Positions 56,793 to 64,000 of a stretch of DNA of 64,000 nt are shown here, piece after piece (the first letter of the stretch is position 1; each line of letters opens with the position of its first letter). The position numbers and the translations under genes were made by a program. Below the pieces are notes generated by a model. It saw nothing but the letters and a program-made list of their open reading frames with translations, was not told where the DNA came from and made no database searches. Source of the DNA: Planococcus donghaensis (GTDB lineage: Bacteria > Bacillota > Bacilli > Bacillales_A > Planococcaceae). The stretch is from positions 2,666,001 to 2,730,000 of the forward strand of contig NZ_CP016543.2 of assembly GCF_001687665.2 (NCBI RefSeq), written 5' to 3'.

Positions 56793-56893
56793 TGAGCGTT
56801 CCGACAGTATTTTGGTGATTTGGACAGTATTTGACGGAATTCGGACAGTATTCTAGCTAATTTGGACAGTATTTCACCCAATCCCGACAGTAC
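56793..56893 (+). repeat. 21-bp phased repeat cassette 4 (five units)
   Basis: Units in order: TTCCGACAGTATTTTGG, GATTTGGACAGTATTTG, AATTCGGACAGTATTC, AATTTGGACAGTATTTC and AATCCCGACAGTA. It lies in the divergent gap between topB and the NERD gene. Its first 60 bp differ by only a few bases from the start of cassette 5 on the other side of the NERD gene. Confidence 0.92.
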
Positions 56894-56975
56894 TTCCATT
56901 AACTTCAAATTCCTCTTGCACCTGACGCACATTCTAGCTATATTTAAAGTAATTTCACATAAAGGAGAGGATCGA

Positions 56976-57923
56976 TTGATCATTAAAACACGCAACAAGC
57001 CTCCGGAAATTTTCCAACTCGAAAGTTTGCTTCAACGAATGCCCACCGTCCATCCCCAATATCCCCACTGGACTGAAAAACTTCGTCGCATCACCGCCGG
57101 TTACCACGGCGAATTGCGCGTCGACTCTTTTTGGCACGAAATCGACCTCTCGTTACCGCATTATTTTATCCACGACTTGTTCATCCAAAAAGAGAAGTCT
57201 TCCCATCAAATCGATAGCGTCCTCGTTACCAGTCGTTTTGTATTGGCATTAGAAATCAAAAGCATTTCCGGCTTGCTCCATTTTGATCCTGCTTTAAGGC
57301 AATTTTCCCGAACCAACAAAGACGGCAGCATCGATGGCATGAACAATCCCGACGATCAATTGCGCCGCCATGAAAAGTGGTTGGAGCAGTTTTTATTCAA
57401 GCAATGCATCCAGCTGCCAGTACTCGGTGCCATCGTTTTCACGTACCCATCATCTGTGGTCCAATCTCGCGCAGGCAACCGCATCATAATTCAGTCATCC
57501 GGATTGCCGCATCTCATGGAGCAATTGTTGATTCGTCACCCACGCGATGTCTTATCTAAGAAAAAAACTGAAGCACTGGCGCAAAACCTACTTATACTTC
57601 ATTCAATAAAACCATTTACGTCACTTGGACTTACGGATTCACTTTCGTCTGGCGTGATATGTCCTAGCTGTCCGTACTGCTTGCTGCATTATCGCGGTGG
57701 AAAATGGCGTTGCACCGTTTGCCAGCACGTTGATCCTCTCGCGCATCTTGATGCGCTCAGGCAATACCGCAGTTTGGTCAAAACGACGATCAACAATCGA
57801 GAGTTCCGCGACTTTACAGGAATCTCTTCTCCGTCGATCGCTTCCAAGCTATTAGCGAGTACAAAAATGCCTTATCACGGCAGTTTTAAAGATCGACATT
57901 ATGTGATTCCAGAGACGTTTTAG
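56976..57923 (+). CDS. NERD-domain protein with zinc ribbon and helical C-terminus
   Basis: 315 aa from a TTG at 56976 with AAAGGAGAGG 5 bp before it; an upstream ATG (56862) lies inside the repeat cassette and is not used. The NERD (nuclease-related) domain spans about 40-150: RVDSFWHEIDLSLPHYFIHD, QIDSVLVTSRFVLALEIKS holds the D-x10-ExK nuclease-type residues. A zinc-ribbon-like CPSCPYCLLHYRGGKWRC..C lies near 228-246, followed by a helical region. NERD proteins are thought to act on DNA; the role here is unknown. The gene is flanked on both sides by 21-bp repeat cassettes. Confidence 0.85.
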   Translation: MIIKTRNKPPEIFQLESLLQRMPTVHPQYPHWTEKLRRITAGYHGELRVDSFWHEIDLSLPHYFIHDLFIQKEKSSHQIDSVLVTSRFVLALEIKSISGLLHFDPALRQFSRTNKDGSIDGMNNPDDQLRRHEKWLEQFLFKQCIQLPVLGAIVFTYPSSVVQSRAGNRIIIQSSGLPHLMEQLLIRHPRDVLSKKKTEALAQNLLILHSIKPFTSLGLTDSLSSGVICPSCPYCLLHYRGGKWRCTVCQHVDPLAHLDALRQYRSLVKTTINNREFRDFTGISSPSIASKLLASTKMPYHGSFKDRHYVIPETF

Positions 57924-58020
57924 CGCTCCGACAGTATTTTGGCGATTTGGACAGTATTTGCCGGAATTCGGACAGTATTTCACCCAATTCCGACAGTATT
58001 TCACCTCATCTCGACAGTAA
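57924..58020 (+). repeat. 21-bp phased repeat cassette 5 (five units)
   Basis: It begins at the base after the NERD stop codon. GACAG positions 57930, 57950, 57971, 57992 and 58013 (spacings 20, 21, 21, 21). Units: CTCCGACAGTATTTTGG, GATTTGGACAGTATTTG, AATTCGGACAGTATTTC, AATTCCGACAGTATTTC and ATCTCGACAGTA. Confidence 0.93.
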
Positions 58021-58073
58021 GTCCTATTTATGGAATAAAACCCACATCCATTTCAAATAAAAGCCAAAAAGAA

Positions 58074-58099
58074 GAAACCTCCCACAACCGGGAGGTTTC
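58074..58099. terminator. Bidirectional terminator before the FMN reductase stop
   Basis: Stem GAAACCTCCC / GGGAGGTTTC with a 6-base loop, between the converging NERD and FMN reductase genes. Confidence 0.9.
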
Positions 58100-58112
58100 T
58101 TTCACTACTTAA

Positions 58113-58676
58113 TCAATGATTATCTAATGTTTCTTTCGACAAATGCTTGCTCATTTCAGCGTATTGCACGAAAACACGCGCCAATTCGCGTAAGCGGTTG
58201 TGAACATCTTCGCTTACAATCGTATTAGTTTCGTCAAAATGACTCGTATGTGTGTACACATAGTTTGGCGTTACGAGACAACGGAAGTAATCAAGAATCG
58301 GTTTCAACTGATTTTCGATGACTAAGTGATGCTGATACGTTCCACCATTTGCCACAATCGATACTGGTTTGTAACGCATCGTGCGTGGATGAAGCATATC
58401 AAATGTATTTTTTAACACGCCAGGAATTGATCCTTGGAAAATCGGTGTTGCAATGATGTAGCCATCTGCTTCTTCAAAGCGTCGAACGATTTCTTGCATG
58501 CTGTCATTGTATTCACCAAGCGGTCGCCCATCAACAAACTGATGGTCATAATCAGCTAGCTTCAACAATTTCAATTCAATTTCCGGGTTTGTCTCATTAA
58601 TATAAACTTGGATTTGTTCTAAAATGGCACCGGTTTTTCTGCCGATGATCGTGCCGTCTACTAATAAAACTTTCAT
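58113..58676 (-). CDS. NAD(P)H-dependent FMN reductase
   Basis: 187 aa, flavodoxin-like fold of the NADPH-dependent FMN reductase family (SsuE/azobenzene reductase type). It starts KVLLVDGTIIGRKTGAILEQ, carries GYIIATPIFQGSIPGVLKNT near 95 (FMN-binding loop), and MRYKPVSIVANGGTYQHH. Probable role: supply of reduced flavin or quinone/azo reduction. Cytoplasmic, monocistronic. The real electron acceptor cannot be read from sequence. Confidence 0.85.
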   Translation of the reverse strand: MKVLLVDGTIIGRKTGAILEQIQVYINETNPEIELKLLKLADYDHQFVDGRPLGEYNDSMQEIVRRFEEADGYIIATPIFQGSIPGVLKNTFDMLHPRTMRYKPVSIVANGGTYQHHLVIENQLKPILDYFRCLVTPNYVYTHTSHFDETNTIVSEDVHNRLRELARVFVQYAEMSKHLSKETLDNH

Positions 58677-58801
58677 ACTCTCTTGTCCTCCTCAAAATAC
58701 GTTCTTGCTATTAACTGCATTATTACAAGCAGCGTGTTTGTCTTCATCATAACAAACCCTGTTTAACAATACGTACCAAAATTACTTTTGAGAGAAAGAT
58801 T

Positions 58802-60625
58802 TCATTCTTTAGTCTGAGAGCCGTTTTTCGAGCGTTTGCTTTCTAGACGTTGCTGAGTCCGTTCAGATTCAGGAGACGCTGCAGTAAAGCTGACGATGGT
58901 ATCTCCAGCTTTTGGCTCGAGTTTGTTGTTTTCTGCAAAAAACTCAATTCTCCCTTGCGCAAAGTGAACAAATAACGGAATGGTATCTTCCGTCCATTTT
59001 GCTTTGAAATCTTCGTAGCTAAATTGTTCAGTGAGCTGAGTTTTCCGCATCGTGTAGCCTTCTTCTGCTTTCCACTCTAGTTCATGAATATTCCACATTT
59101 CGCCGAACAAAGTTCGTCCGCTTAACGAAGAATGAAAATCTCCGGGATCTCCTTCGTGAATCGCAGTTTGATAAAGGTTTGCACGTCCCATTTCAGGAAC
59201 AAAGTTATTGACGACAAGGGCGTTATACGAATCGGTACCAGTCGCGACAACCATCGTTTCATATGGTGTTAAGTCTACTTCGTAATCTGTATGCTCAGAT
59301 AAAATATCTCCCGCATATGTTTTTAATCCATTTTGACGGGCTCCTTGTAATCGTCCCCAAGAAGAATCGATGATTAAGACACCCTTGTCAAATTCTGTTA
59401 AAACTTTCCCGAGTTTTGTTGCAAATCGGCTTGCCCCAATAATGATGACCCCTGGATCTTCAGCTGCTACAAGACCGAGTTTCTTACCTACCCATCCAAT
59501 GGTGAAGCCATGAACGACTACGGTAGAAAACACGAGGGCAAATGTTAAGGCTGTCAGCAGTTCTGCATCTTCAAATCCTGCTTCAAGCAAGACCCCTGCA
59601 AAATAACCTGAAACGGTTAATGCCACAATCCCACGTGGTGCTATCCAACTAACTAAGGTTTTTTCTTGTATCGTCAAATCTGTACCGATGGTAGAGAGCC
59701 AAATCGATAAGGGACGCACAATAAACAACATCGCCAATACGAATGAAATGATCTCCCAATTAAAAATCCCGATTAATACATCAAGATTTAAAGAAGCCGT
59801 CAACATAACGAAAATACTCGAAATTAGCAAAACCGAAATGTTTTCTTTGAAATGGCGCATGTCATTAATCGAAGCGATTTTCATGTTCGCCATGACCATA
59901 CCCATAGCTGTTACGGCTAATAAGCCTGTTTCGTGCATGACAATATCGGAGATAACAAAAATTAGCAAAACGACACCAAAAACCATTGGTGCTTTTAGAA
60001 ATTCAGGCACTTGTCCCTTTTCGAACATCATCCCCATCAAAATTCCTGCTCCTGCACCAAGAGCTACAGCAAACAAAGAAGCTAAGAAGAACAAGCCAAA
60101 TGCAGCGGCCGTTACATCTCCGATGGCAAAAAGAACAAATTGGAAGGCAAACAATGCAAGCAATGCACCAAATGGGTCGACTACAATGCCTTCCCATTTC
60201 AAAATAGCGGCTGGACGTGATTTTAATTTTGCCTGACGCAGCATTGGCAAAATCACGGTCGGTCCCGTTACAATAAACAAACCACCAATAACAAAGGCAA
60301 CACCTAGCGATAATCCAGCAATGTAATGTGCCGCAAACGAACCGGTAATCCACGCAATAAATGCACCAAAAGTGACGATTCGTAAAATTGGTTTTCCAAA
60401 CGTGCGGATTTCCTTAAAGTTCAAATTTAAACTACCTTCAAATAAAATGATGGCAACTGCCAATGAAATAAAAGGATTAAATAATTCGCCGAAGCTGTCA
60501 GCGGGATGGATCACTTCAAAAATCGGACCGACAAGAAGTCCGGCAATCGACATTAGAACAATGGCTGGCAGCTGAAGGCGCCAGGCAATCCATTGGGAGA
60601 GTACTCCTAGAAAAATTATTAGCAT
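58802..60625 (-). CDS. Na+(K+)/H+ antiporter with C-terminal TrkA domain
   Basis: 607 aa from ATG 60625. CPA1-type core (1-385) with about 12 membrane segments, VTGPTVILPMLRQAKL near 125 and KWEGIVVDPFGALLALFAFQ near 144. A TrkA-N/RCK-type domain follows (about 390-515, starting PGVIIIGASRFATKLGKVL), then a regulatory end (to 607). Likely cation/proton exchange gated by nucleotide. The start is uncertain: no SD fits ATG 60625, while AAAGGAAGTG at 60657-60666 points to an ATC codon at 60649 in the same frame, just after an in-frame TGA. See findings. Confidence 0.88.
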   Translation of the reverse strand: MLIIFLGVLSQWIAWRLQLPAIVLMSIAGLLVGPIFEVIHPADSFGELFNPFISLAVAIILFEGSLNLNFKEIRTFGKPILRIVTFGAFIAWITGSFAAHYIAGLSLGVAFVIGGLFIVTGPTVILPMLRQAKLKSRPAAILKWEGIVVDPFGALLALFAFQFVLFAIGDVTAAAFGLFFLASLFAVALGAGAGILMGMMFEKGQVPEFLKAPMVFGVVLLIFVISDIVMHETGLLAVTAMGMVMANMKIASINDMRHFKENISVLLISSIFVMLTASLNLDVLIGIFNWEIISFVLAMLFIVRPLSIWLSTIGTDLTIQEKTLVSWIAPRGIVALTVSGYFAGVLLEAGFEDAELLTALTFALVFSTVVVHGFTIGWVGKKLGLVAAEDPGVIIIGASRFATKLGKVLTEFDKGVLIIDSSWGRLQGARQNGLKTYAGDILSEHTDYEVDLTPYETMVVATGTDSYNALVVNNFVPEMGRANLYQTAIHEGDPGDFHSSLSGRTLFGEMWNIHELEWKAEEGYTMRKTQLTEQFSYEDFKAKWTEDTIPLFVHFAQGRIEFFAENNKLEPKAGDTIVSFTAASPESERTQQRLESKRSKNGSQTKE

Positions 60626-60743
60626 TAAGTCGAACAGTAAGCTGTCGATAGCGCATCACTTCCTTTAGTTTCTTTTATGGAATTATACAGGTATTATATA
60701 CTGAATGAAAATCGTAAAGCATTCAATTTTTACGTTATTGTGT

Positions 60744-60752
60744 TACAATGAT
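60744..60752 (+). promoter_or_regulatory. -10 of the SE1832-type/ABC-F promoter
   Basis: TACAAT at 60744-60749, preceded by TGT so that it reads as an extended -10 (TGTTACAAT), 24 bp before the GTG start. The -35 is weak. Confidence 0.5.
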
Positions 60753-60772
60753 AGAAAAATAAGGGTGATTTT

Positions 60773-60955
60773 GTGAACAAACAAGAATTGGAGTATGCGA
60801 TTGCTGAACTGAAGATGGATTACGTGCGCCATCAAGGTGATATCGAGAAGCTAGAAACGACTGGACACGCCGGTATGGTGGAGAAAGCCGAATTGCGTTT
60901 GGAAAAAATGGAACTACAACTTGCGGAACTAAACAAAAAACTCGCGGATCTGTAA
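60773..60955 (+). CDS. Small coiled-coil protein, SE1832 family
   Basis: 60 aa from a GTG start with AAGGGTGA upstream. Almost wholly helical with heptad spacing (ELEYAIAELKMDYVRHQGDI, KAELRLEKMELQLAELNKKL), highly charged, no membrane segment. It matches small SE1832-type proteins of staphylococci and planococci in size and pattern; function unknown. It lies 37 bp before the ABC-F gene in the same direction, probably one transcript. A short CCGCGG-type hairpin with a T run (60954-60970) may lie between them. Confidence 0.78.
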   Translation: MNKQELEYAIAELKMDYVRHQGDIEKLETTGHAGMVEKAELRLEKMELQLAELNKKLADL

Positions 60956-60992
60956 CCGCGGTTTTTTTTATGATAATGGAGGAATTTATTAA

Positions 60993-62558
60993 ATGAGTTT
61001 ATTAACAGTAGAAAATTTAAGTCACACTTTCGGGGATCGGACACTTTTTAACGATGTCTCGTTCCGTTTAGTCGAAGGGGAACATGTTGGATTAGTTGGA
61101 GCTAACGGTGTCGGAAAATCGACGATGATGAATATTATCACAGGCAAAATCATTCACGATGATGGACGCGTAGAATGGCAGCCACGGACACATTATGGTT
61201 ATTTAGATCAGCACACGCAGCTGCAGCCAGGACGCACCATCCGCGAGACTCTTCAAGATGCCTTCTTACCACTATATAAAAAAGAAGCCGAATTGAATGA
61301 TATCGCAATGCAAATGGGCGATGCAGATCCTGATCGCTTGGAAGAATTACTAGAGCAAATGGCTGAAGCACAAGATGCTTTAGACGCTGGAGATTTTTAC
61401 ACATTAGACGGCAAAGTTGAAGAAATTGCGCGCGGCTTAGGTCTTGATGCAATTGGACTTGAACGTAATGTAGAAGCTCTTTCGGGTGGACAACGTACGA
61501 AGCTCTTACTAGCGAAGTTACTTTTGGAAAAACCAAAAGTTTTACTACTAGATGAGCCGACCAACTATCTTGATGAAGAGCATATTCAATGGCTCGTCAA
61601 TTACTTGAAAAACTATCCACACGCGTTCTTATTGATTTCGCATGATACAGAATTTATGAGCAGTGTCACTGACGTTATTTTCCACTTGGAATTTTCACGT
61701 CTCACACGCTATACAGCAACGTATGAAAAATTCATCGAACTTGCTGAATTGAGCAAAAAGCAACATTTAGAAGCTTATGAAAAACAAGAAGACATGATTA
61801 AAAAAACTGAAACGTTTATCGCGAAAAACAAAGCGCGTGCTTCTACTACTGGCCGTGCTAAGTCTCGCCAAAAACAATTAGACCGTATGGATCGCATTGA
61901 AAAACCGGAAATTGCAGCAAAACCGCAATTTGCTTTTAAAGAAACACGTAGCCCGAGCCGTTATGTTGTAGAAGCAGAAGCTCTTTCAATTGGTTACGAC
62001 AAGCCTCTTTTACCTCCATTAACGTTTATGATTGAACGTGGTGAAAAAATTGCGCTTGTGGGCATGAACGGTGTTGGTAAATCGACACTTCTTAAAACCA
62101 TGCTTGGCAAAATCAAACCACTAGATGGCGATGTTCTTCGCGGAGAATATTTGACGCCTAGCTATTTCGAACAAGAAGTAAAAGCACCAACGCATACACC
62201 ACTTGATGAAATTTGGTCCGCTTACCCGAGTATGGACCAAGGACAAGTTCGCGGAGCACTGGCTCGCACAGGGTTGAAAAACGAGCATATTTCTCGTCCA
62301 ATGACACACTTAAGTGGTGGCGAACAAGCGAAAGTTCGTCTTTGCAAATTGATGATGGAAGAAAGCAATTGGTTGATTTTTGATGAGCCGACAAACCACT
62401 TGGACATCAATGCAAAAGCTGAACTTAAACGCGCAATGCAAGCTTACAAAGGTACCATTGTTTTAGTAAGTCACGAACCTGATTTTTACGAAGGACTGGC
62501 AACAAAAGTCTGGAATGTAGAAGAATGGATTGCAGCTGGAAAGCCAGAAGAAGCTTAA
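60993..62558 (+). CDS. yfmM: ABC-F family ATPase (YfmM-like)
   Basis: 521 aa with two ABC domains and no membrane part. First domain: Walker A GANGVGKSTMMNI near 36-48, signature LSGGQRTKLLLAKLLL near 160, Walker B VLLLDEPTNYLDEEH. The linker (about 240-315) holds a charged P-site/tRNA-interaction helix (KKQHLEAYEKQEDMIKKTE, NKARASTTGRAKSRQKQLDR). Second domain: GMNGVGKSTLLK near 352, LSGGEQAKVRLCKLMM, WLIFDEPTNHLDINA. ABC-F proteins act on ribosomes; YfmM-type members are thought to help translation, with no proven antibiotic resistance here. GGAGG is 10 bp before ATG. Confidence 0.92.
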   Translation: MSLLTVENLSHTFGDRTLFNDVSFRLVEGEHVGLVGANGVGKSTMMNIITGKIIHDDGRVEWQPRTHYGYLDQHTQLQPGRTIRETLQDAFLPLYKKEAELNDIAMQMGDADPDRLEELLEQMAEAQDALDAGDFYTLDGKVEEIARGLGLDAIGLERNVEALSGGQRTKLLLAKLLLEKPKVLLLDEPTNYLDEEHIQWLVNYLKNYPHAFLLISHDTEFMSSVTDVIFHLEFSRLTRYTATYEKFIELAELSKKQHLEAYEKQEDMIKKTETFIAKNKARASTTGRAKSRQKQLDRMDRIEKPEIAAKPQFAFKETRSPSRYVVEAEALSIGYDKPLLPPLTFMIERGEKIALVGMNGVGKSTLLKTMLGKIKPLDGDVLRGEYLTPSYFEQEVKAPTHTPLDEIWSAYPSMDQGQVRGALARTGLKNEHISRPMTHLSGGEQAKVRLCKLMMEESNWLIFDEPTNHLDINAKAELKRAMQAYKGTIVLVSHEPDFYEGLATKVWNVEEWIAAGKPEEA

Positions 62559-62562
62559 AAGC

Positions 62563-62616
62563 AAAAAAGGGCTATTCCCGAAGGTCATGAAAATGACGTT
62601 CGGGAATAGCCCTTTC
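62563..62616. terminator. Bidirectional terminator between the ABC-F and PLD genes
   Basis: A 17-bp stem (62566-62582 with 62599-62615) capped by a second GTCAT/ATGAC hairpin, with A and T flanks, between converging genes. Confidence 0.92.
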
Positions 62617-62621
62617 TCTTT

Positions 62622-64000
62622 TTAGTATGTCGTCAATTTGAATAGTTTTTGGAAGCCATAAATTCCGCGCTGCCAAAATGTGAAGTCATCTTGGTATTCT
62701 TCCACATCTAATGTGTAAAGCGCATCTTCATTATTCCACAGTCGATCAAAATAAGTCGTCATCTCTCCCGTCAATTCACTATCGTTCGGAGCTAAAATAC
62801 GAATCGTACTTTCCATATTGTAATCATTAAATGCTCGTTCTGTATAGTTCGTGGATCCACCCATAATCACCGTTTCATCTGATGTTTGAATCGTGATTGA
62901 TTTGGTGTGGAACTGTCCAACGATTGCGTTATACCAACGAACCTGAATACGATTTTCTGACTCTGCTAACATCTCATGAACGACTGGACGATTCGGTAAT
63001 CCCGTTTTCTCCGTACCAAACGCGTTTTCATTGGCATCAAGTATTAGGCGAACCTCTACTCCACGATTGGCTGCATCCGTCAAAGCACGAACAACACTGC
63101 TTTCTGCAATATAGAACATCGCAAGATGAATGGAATCCCCTTCTGCTGTTTTTTCAATATCGGAAAGCAACGCGTCTAACACTTTGCGCTCTGTTAAGTA
63201 TTGCACTTGATAGTCGCCTTGTTGCTTTGCAACGTCAATTCTGGGAAAATCCGGTCCATCCGAATAGCGAGATACCGCTTCTTCTGCTTCAAGAATATCA
63301 TTGATCACAGGGCCACTCACTTTAAATGCCATATTGCCATGCAAACCGCTAGCATCGTGAGGATTGGCCGAACTGATGATGGCTTCTTTTTCGGTAATGA
63401 CTACTTTTCGGTGATTGGCTTTTATGTTCATCATTTTAAGATACGAAGACAAAGTTAAATCAGGTGCATCACTCGACATGCCATTTGGTATCCACCCTTT
63501 ACCTCCTGCATCAAACCACTGGAAAATCACTCGATAAAGACCAGAGTAAAGAGGTGTAGAATCACGCAACTTGTCCAAATCGGTAATGATTATCTCGATG
63601 CCTGCTTCTTCTAATGTATCTAAAAACTGACTTTCATAAGAGCCATAACCAATATTTATTGGGTCTGTAATAAAGTAAATCGGCATATTTGGATTTTCTG
63701 CTTTTTTGTCGAGCAAATGACTTGTCAACATTTCTGCTACCGCAGGAAAATCCGTATCCAAATCATTGTAGTTATCAAAAAGAAAAAGATCAATGACGAT
63801 AAATTCTTCAGCTTGGTCGATCATGTCATAAATTTCATTGAATATCCGCAATTCACTTTCAGTTTCTGTACCTTCTTTGTCTTGTGCATAAGACAGATCG
63901 TAAATCATGTCTACTTGTTCAACGTTATGAAGGTCACCTTTACTTGAAACCCCTTCAGGCAAAGGCTTAAAGGTTTGCCAAACGATAACTAAGATATAAA
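62622..64000 (-). CDS. Phospholipase-D-like protein, 5' end beyond the window
   Basis: At least 459 codons; the frame stays open to position 64000, and the residues before the TTG at 63962 read YILVIVWQTFKP, which looks like the end of an N-terminal membrane anchor, so the true start is outside. It has two PLD domains. The first motif is NHRKVVITEKEAIISSAN and the second FHTKSITIQTSDETVIMGGS: both keep HxK but the Asp of HKD is Glu in the first and Gln in the second. PLD family proteins include cardiolipin synthases and nucleases; this one is probably a surface-anchored lipid or phosphodiester enzyme, substrate unknown. Confidence 0.8.
   Translation of the reverse strand, partial: YILVIVWQTFKPLPEGVSSKGDLHNVEQVDMIYDLSYAQDKEGTETESELRIFNEIYDMIDQAEEFIVIDLFLFDNYNDLDTDFPAVAEMLTSHLLDKKAENPNMPIYFITDPINIGYGSYESQFLDTLEEAGIEIIITDLDKLRDSTPLYSGLYRVIFQWFDAGGKGWIPNGMSSDAPDLTLSSYLKMMNIKANHRKVVITEKEAIISSANPHDASGLHGNMAFKVSGPVINDILEAEEAVSRYSDGPDFPRIDVAKQQGDYQVQYLTERKVLDALLSDIEKTAEGDSIHLAMFYIAESSVVRALTDAANRGVEVRLILDANENAFGTEKTGLPNRPVVHEMLAESENRIQVRWYNAIVGQFHTKSITIQTSDETVIMGGSTNYTERAFNDYNMESTIRILAPNDSELTGEMTTYFDRLWNNEDALYTLDVEEYQDDFTFWQRGIYGFQKLFKLTTY

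Noticed and set aside
56862-56975. Upstream ATG start of the NERD gene
   Set aside because: It would translate the repeat cassette; a TTG with a strong SD lies at 56976 where conserved-looking protein begins.

Overview
The window looks like chromosome of a low-to-mid GC Gram-positive bacterium of the Planococcaceae (Planococcus-like). The basis is gene content and order that follow Bacillus subtilis in blocks (argS-ywiB; speE-speB near ywhD and ywhB; ywgA-ywfO-lipL-hemQ-ywdK-ywdI-ung-pdxK; yojF-bshB2; yrrT-mccA-mccB), bacilli-type ribosome binding sites, a perfect CcpA (cre) site and a FadR-type operator. No phage, transposase, rRNA or tRNA gene was seen. The genus is an inference from protein flavour, not from a marker gene.

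Layout. 1-8412: minus-strand operon mmgA, mmgB, two acyl-CoA dehydrogenases, a TetR regulator and icmF, which together would carry isobutyryl-CoA to acetyl-CoA via butyryl-CoA (only the enoyl-CoA hydratase is missing locally). 8637-10778: fadF, a membrane Fe-S protein that probably passes acyl-CoA dehydrogenase electrons to menaquinone, with a FadR-type box inside its promoter. 10988-22200: an 11-kb, 13-gene B12 salvage operon behind a cobalamin riboswitch (btuF, btuC, a btuD-cbiZ fusion, cbiB, cobD, cobU, cobQ, cobS, a cobC-like phosphatase, a second cobU-like gene, pduO-type adenosyltransferase, cblT, cblS). Its product is the cofactor that IcmF next door needs. 22248-32628: argS, ywiB, a Na+/H+ antiporter, a heme monooxygenase, spermidine synthesis (speE-speB), ywhD, ywhB, ywgA, ywfO and lipL. 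32804-40002: hemQ, ywdK, ywdI, ung, a DUF4230 protein, a small membrane protein, pdxK, yojF-bshB2 (bacillithiol) and a YjiH-type membrane protein. 41001-47573: threonine dehydrogenase and kbl bracketing an amino-acid ABC importer, a dipeptide epimerase and an M20 amidohydrolase. 47666-64000: secreted metalloprotease, the yrrT-luxS-mccA-mccB recycling operon, a YczE-type protein, ybaK, topB, a NERD protein, an FMN reductase, a second Na+/H+ antiporter, a small SE1832-type protein, an ABC-F protein and a phospholipase-D-like protein cut by the window end.

Two repeat systems stand out. The first is a family of about 100-bp cassettes, each made of five or six copies of a GGACAGTATTT-type motif spaced 20-21 bp (two helical turns). 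They occur at 33616-33890 (two), 46215-46312, 56793-56893 and 57924-58020, with a possible variant at 1-82. Units keep the same order from cassette to cassette. The second is a family of about 120-bp hairpin elements whose head overlaps the stop codon of the upstream gene and whose stems change in compensating fashion between copies (26514-26778, 29644-29910, remnant at 43735-43765). A structured leader with an intrinsic terminator before speE (28600-28775) is a third candidate for something not described.
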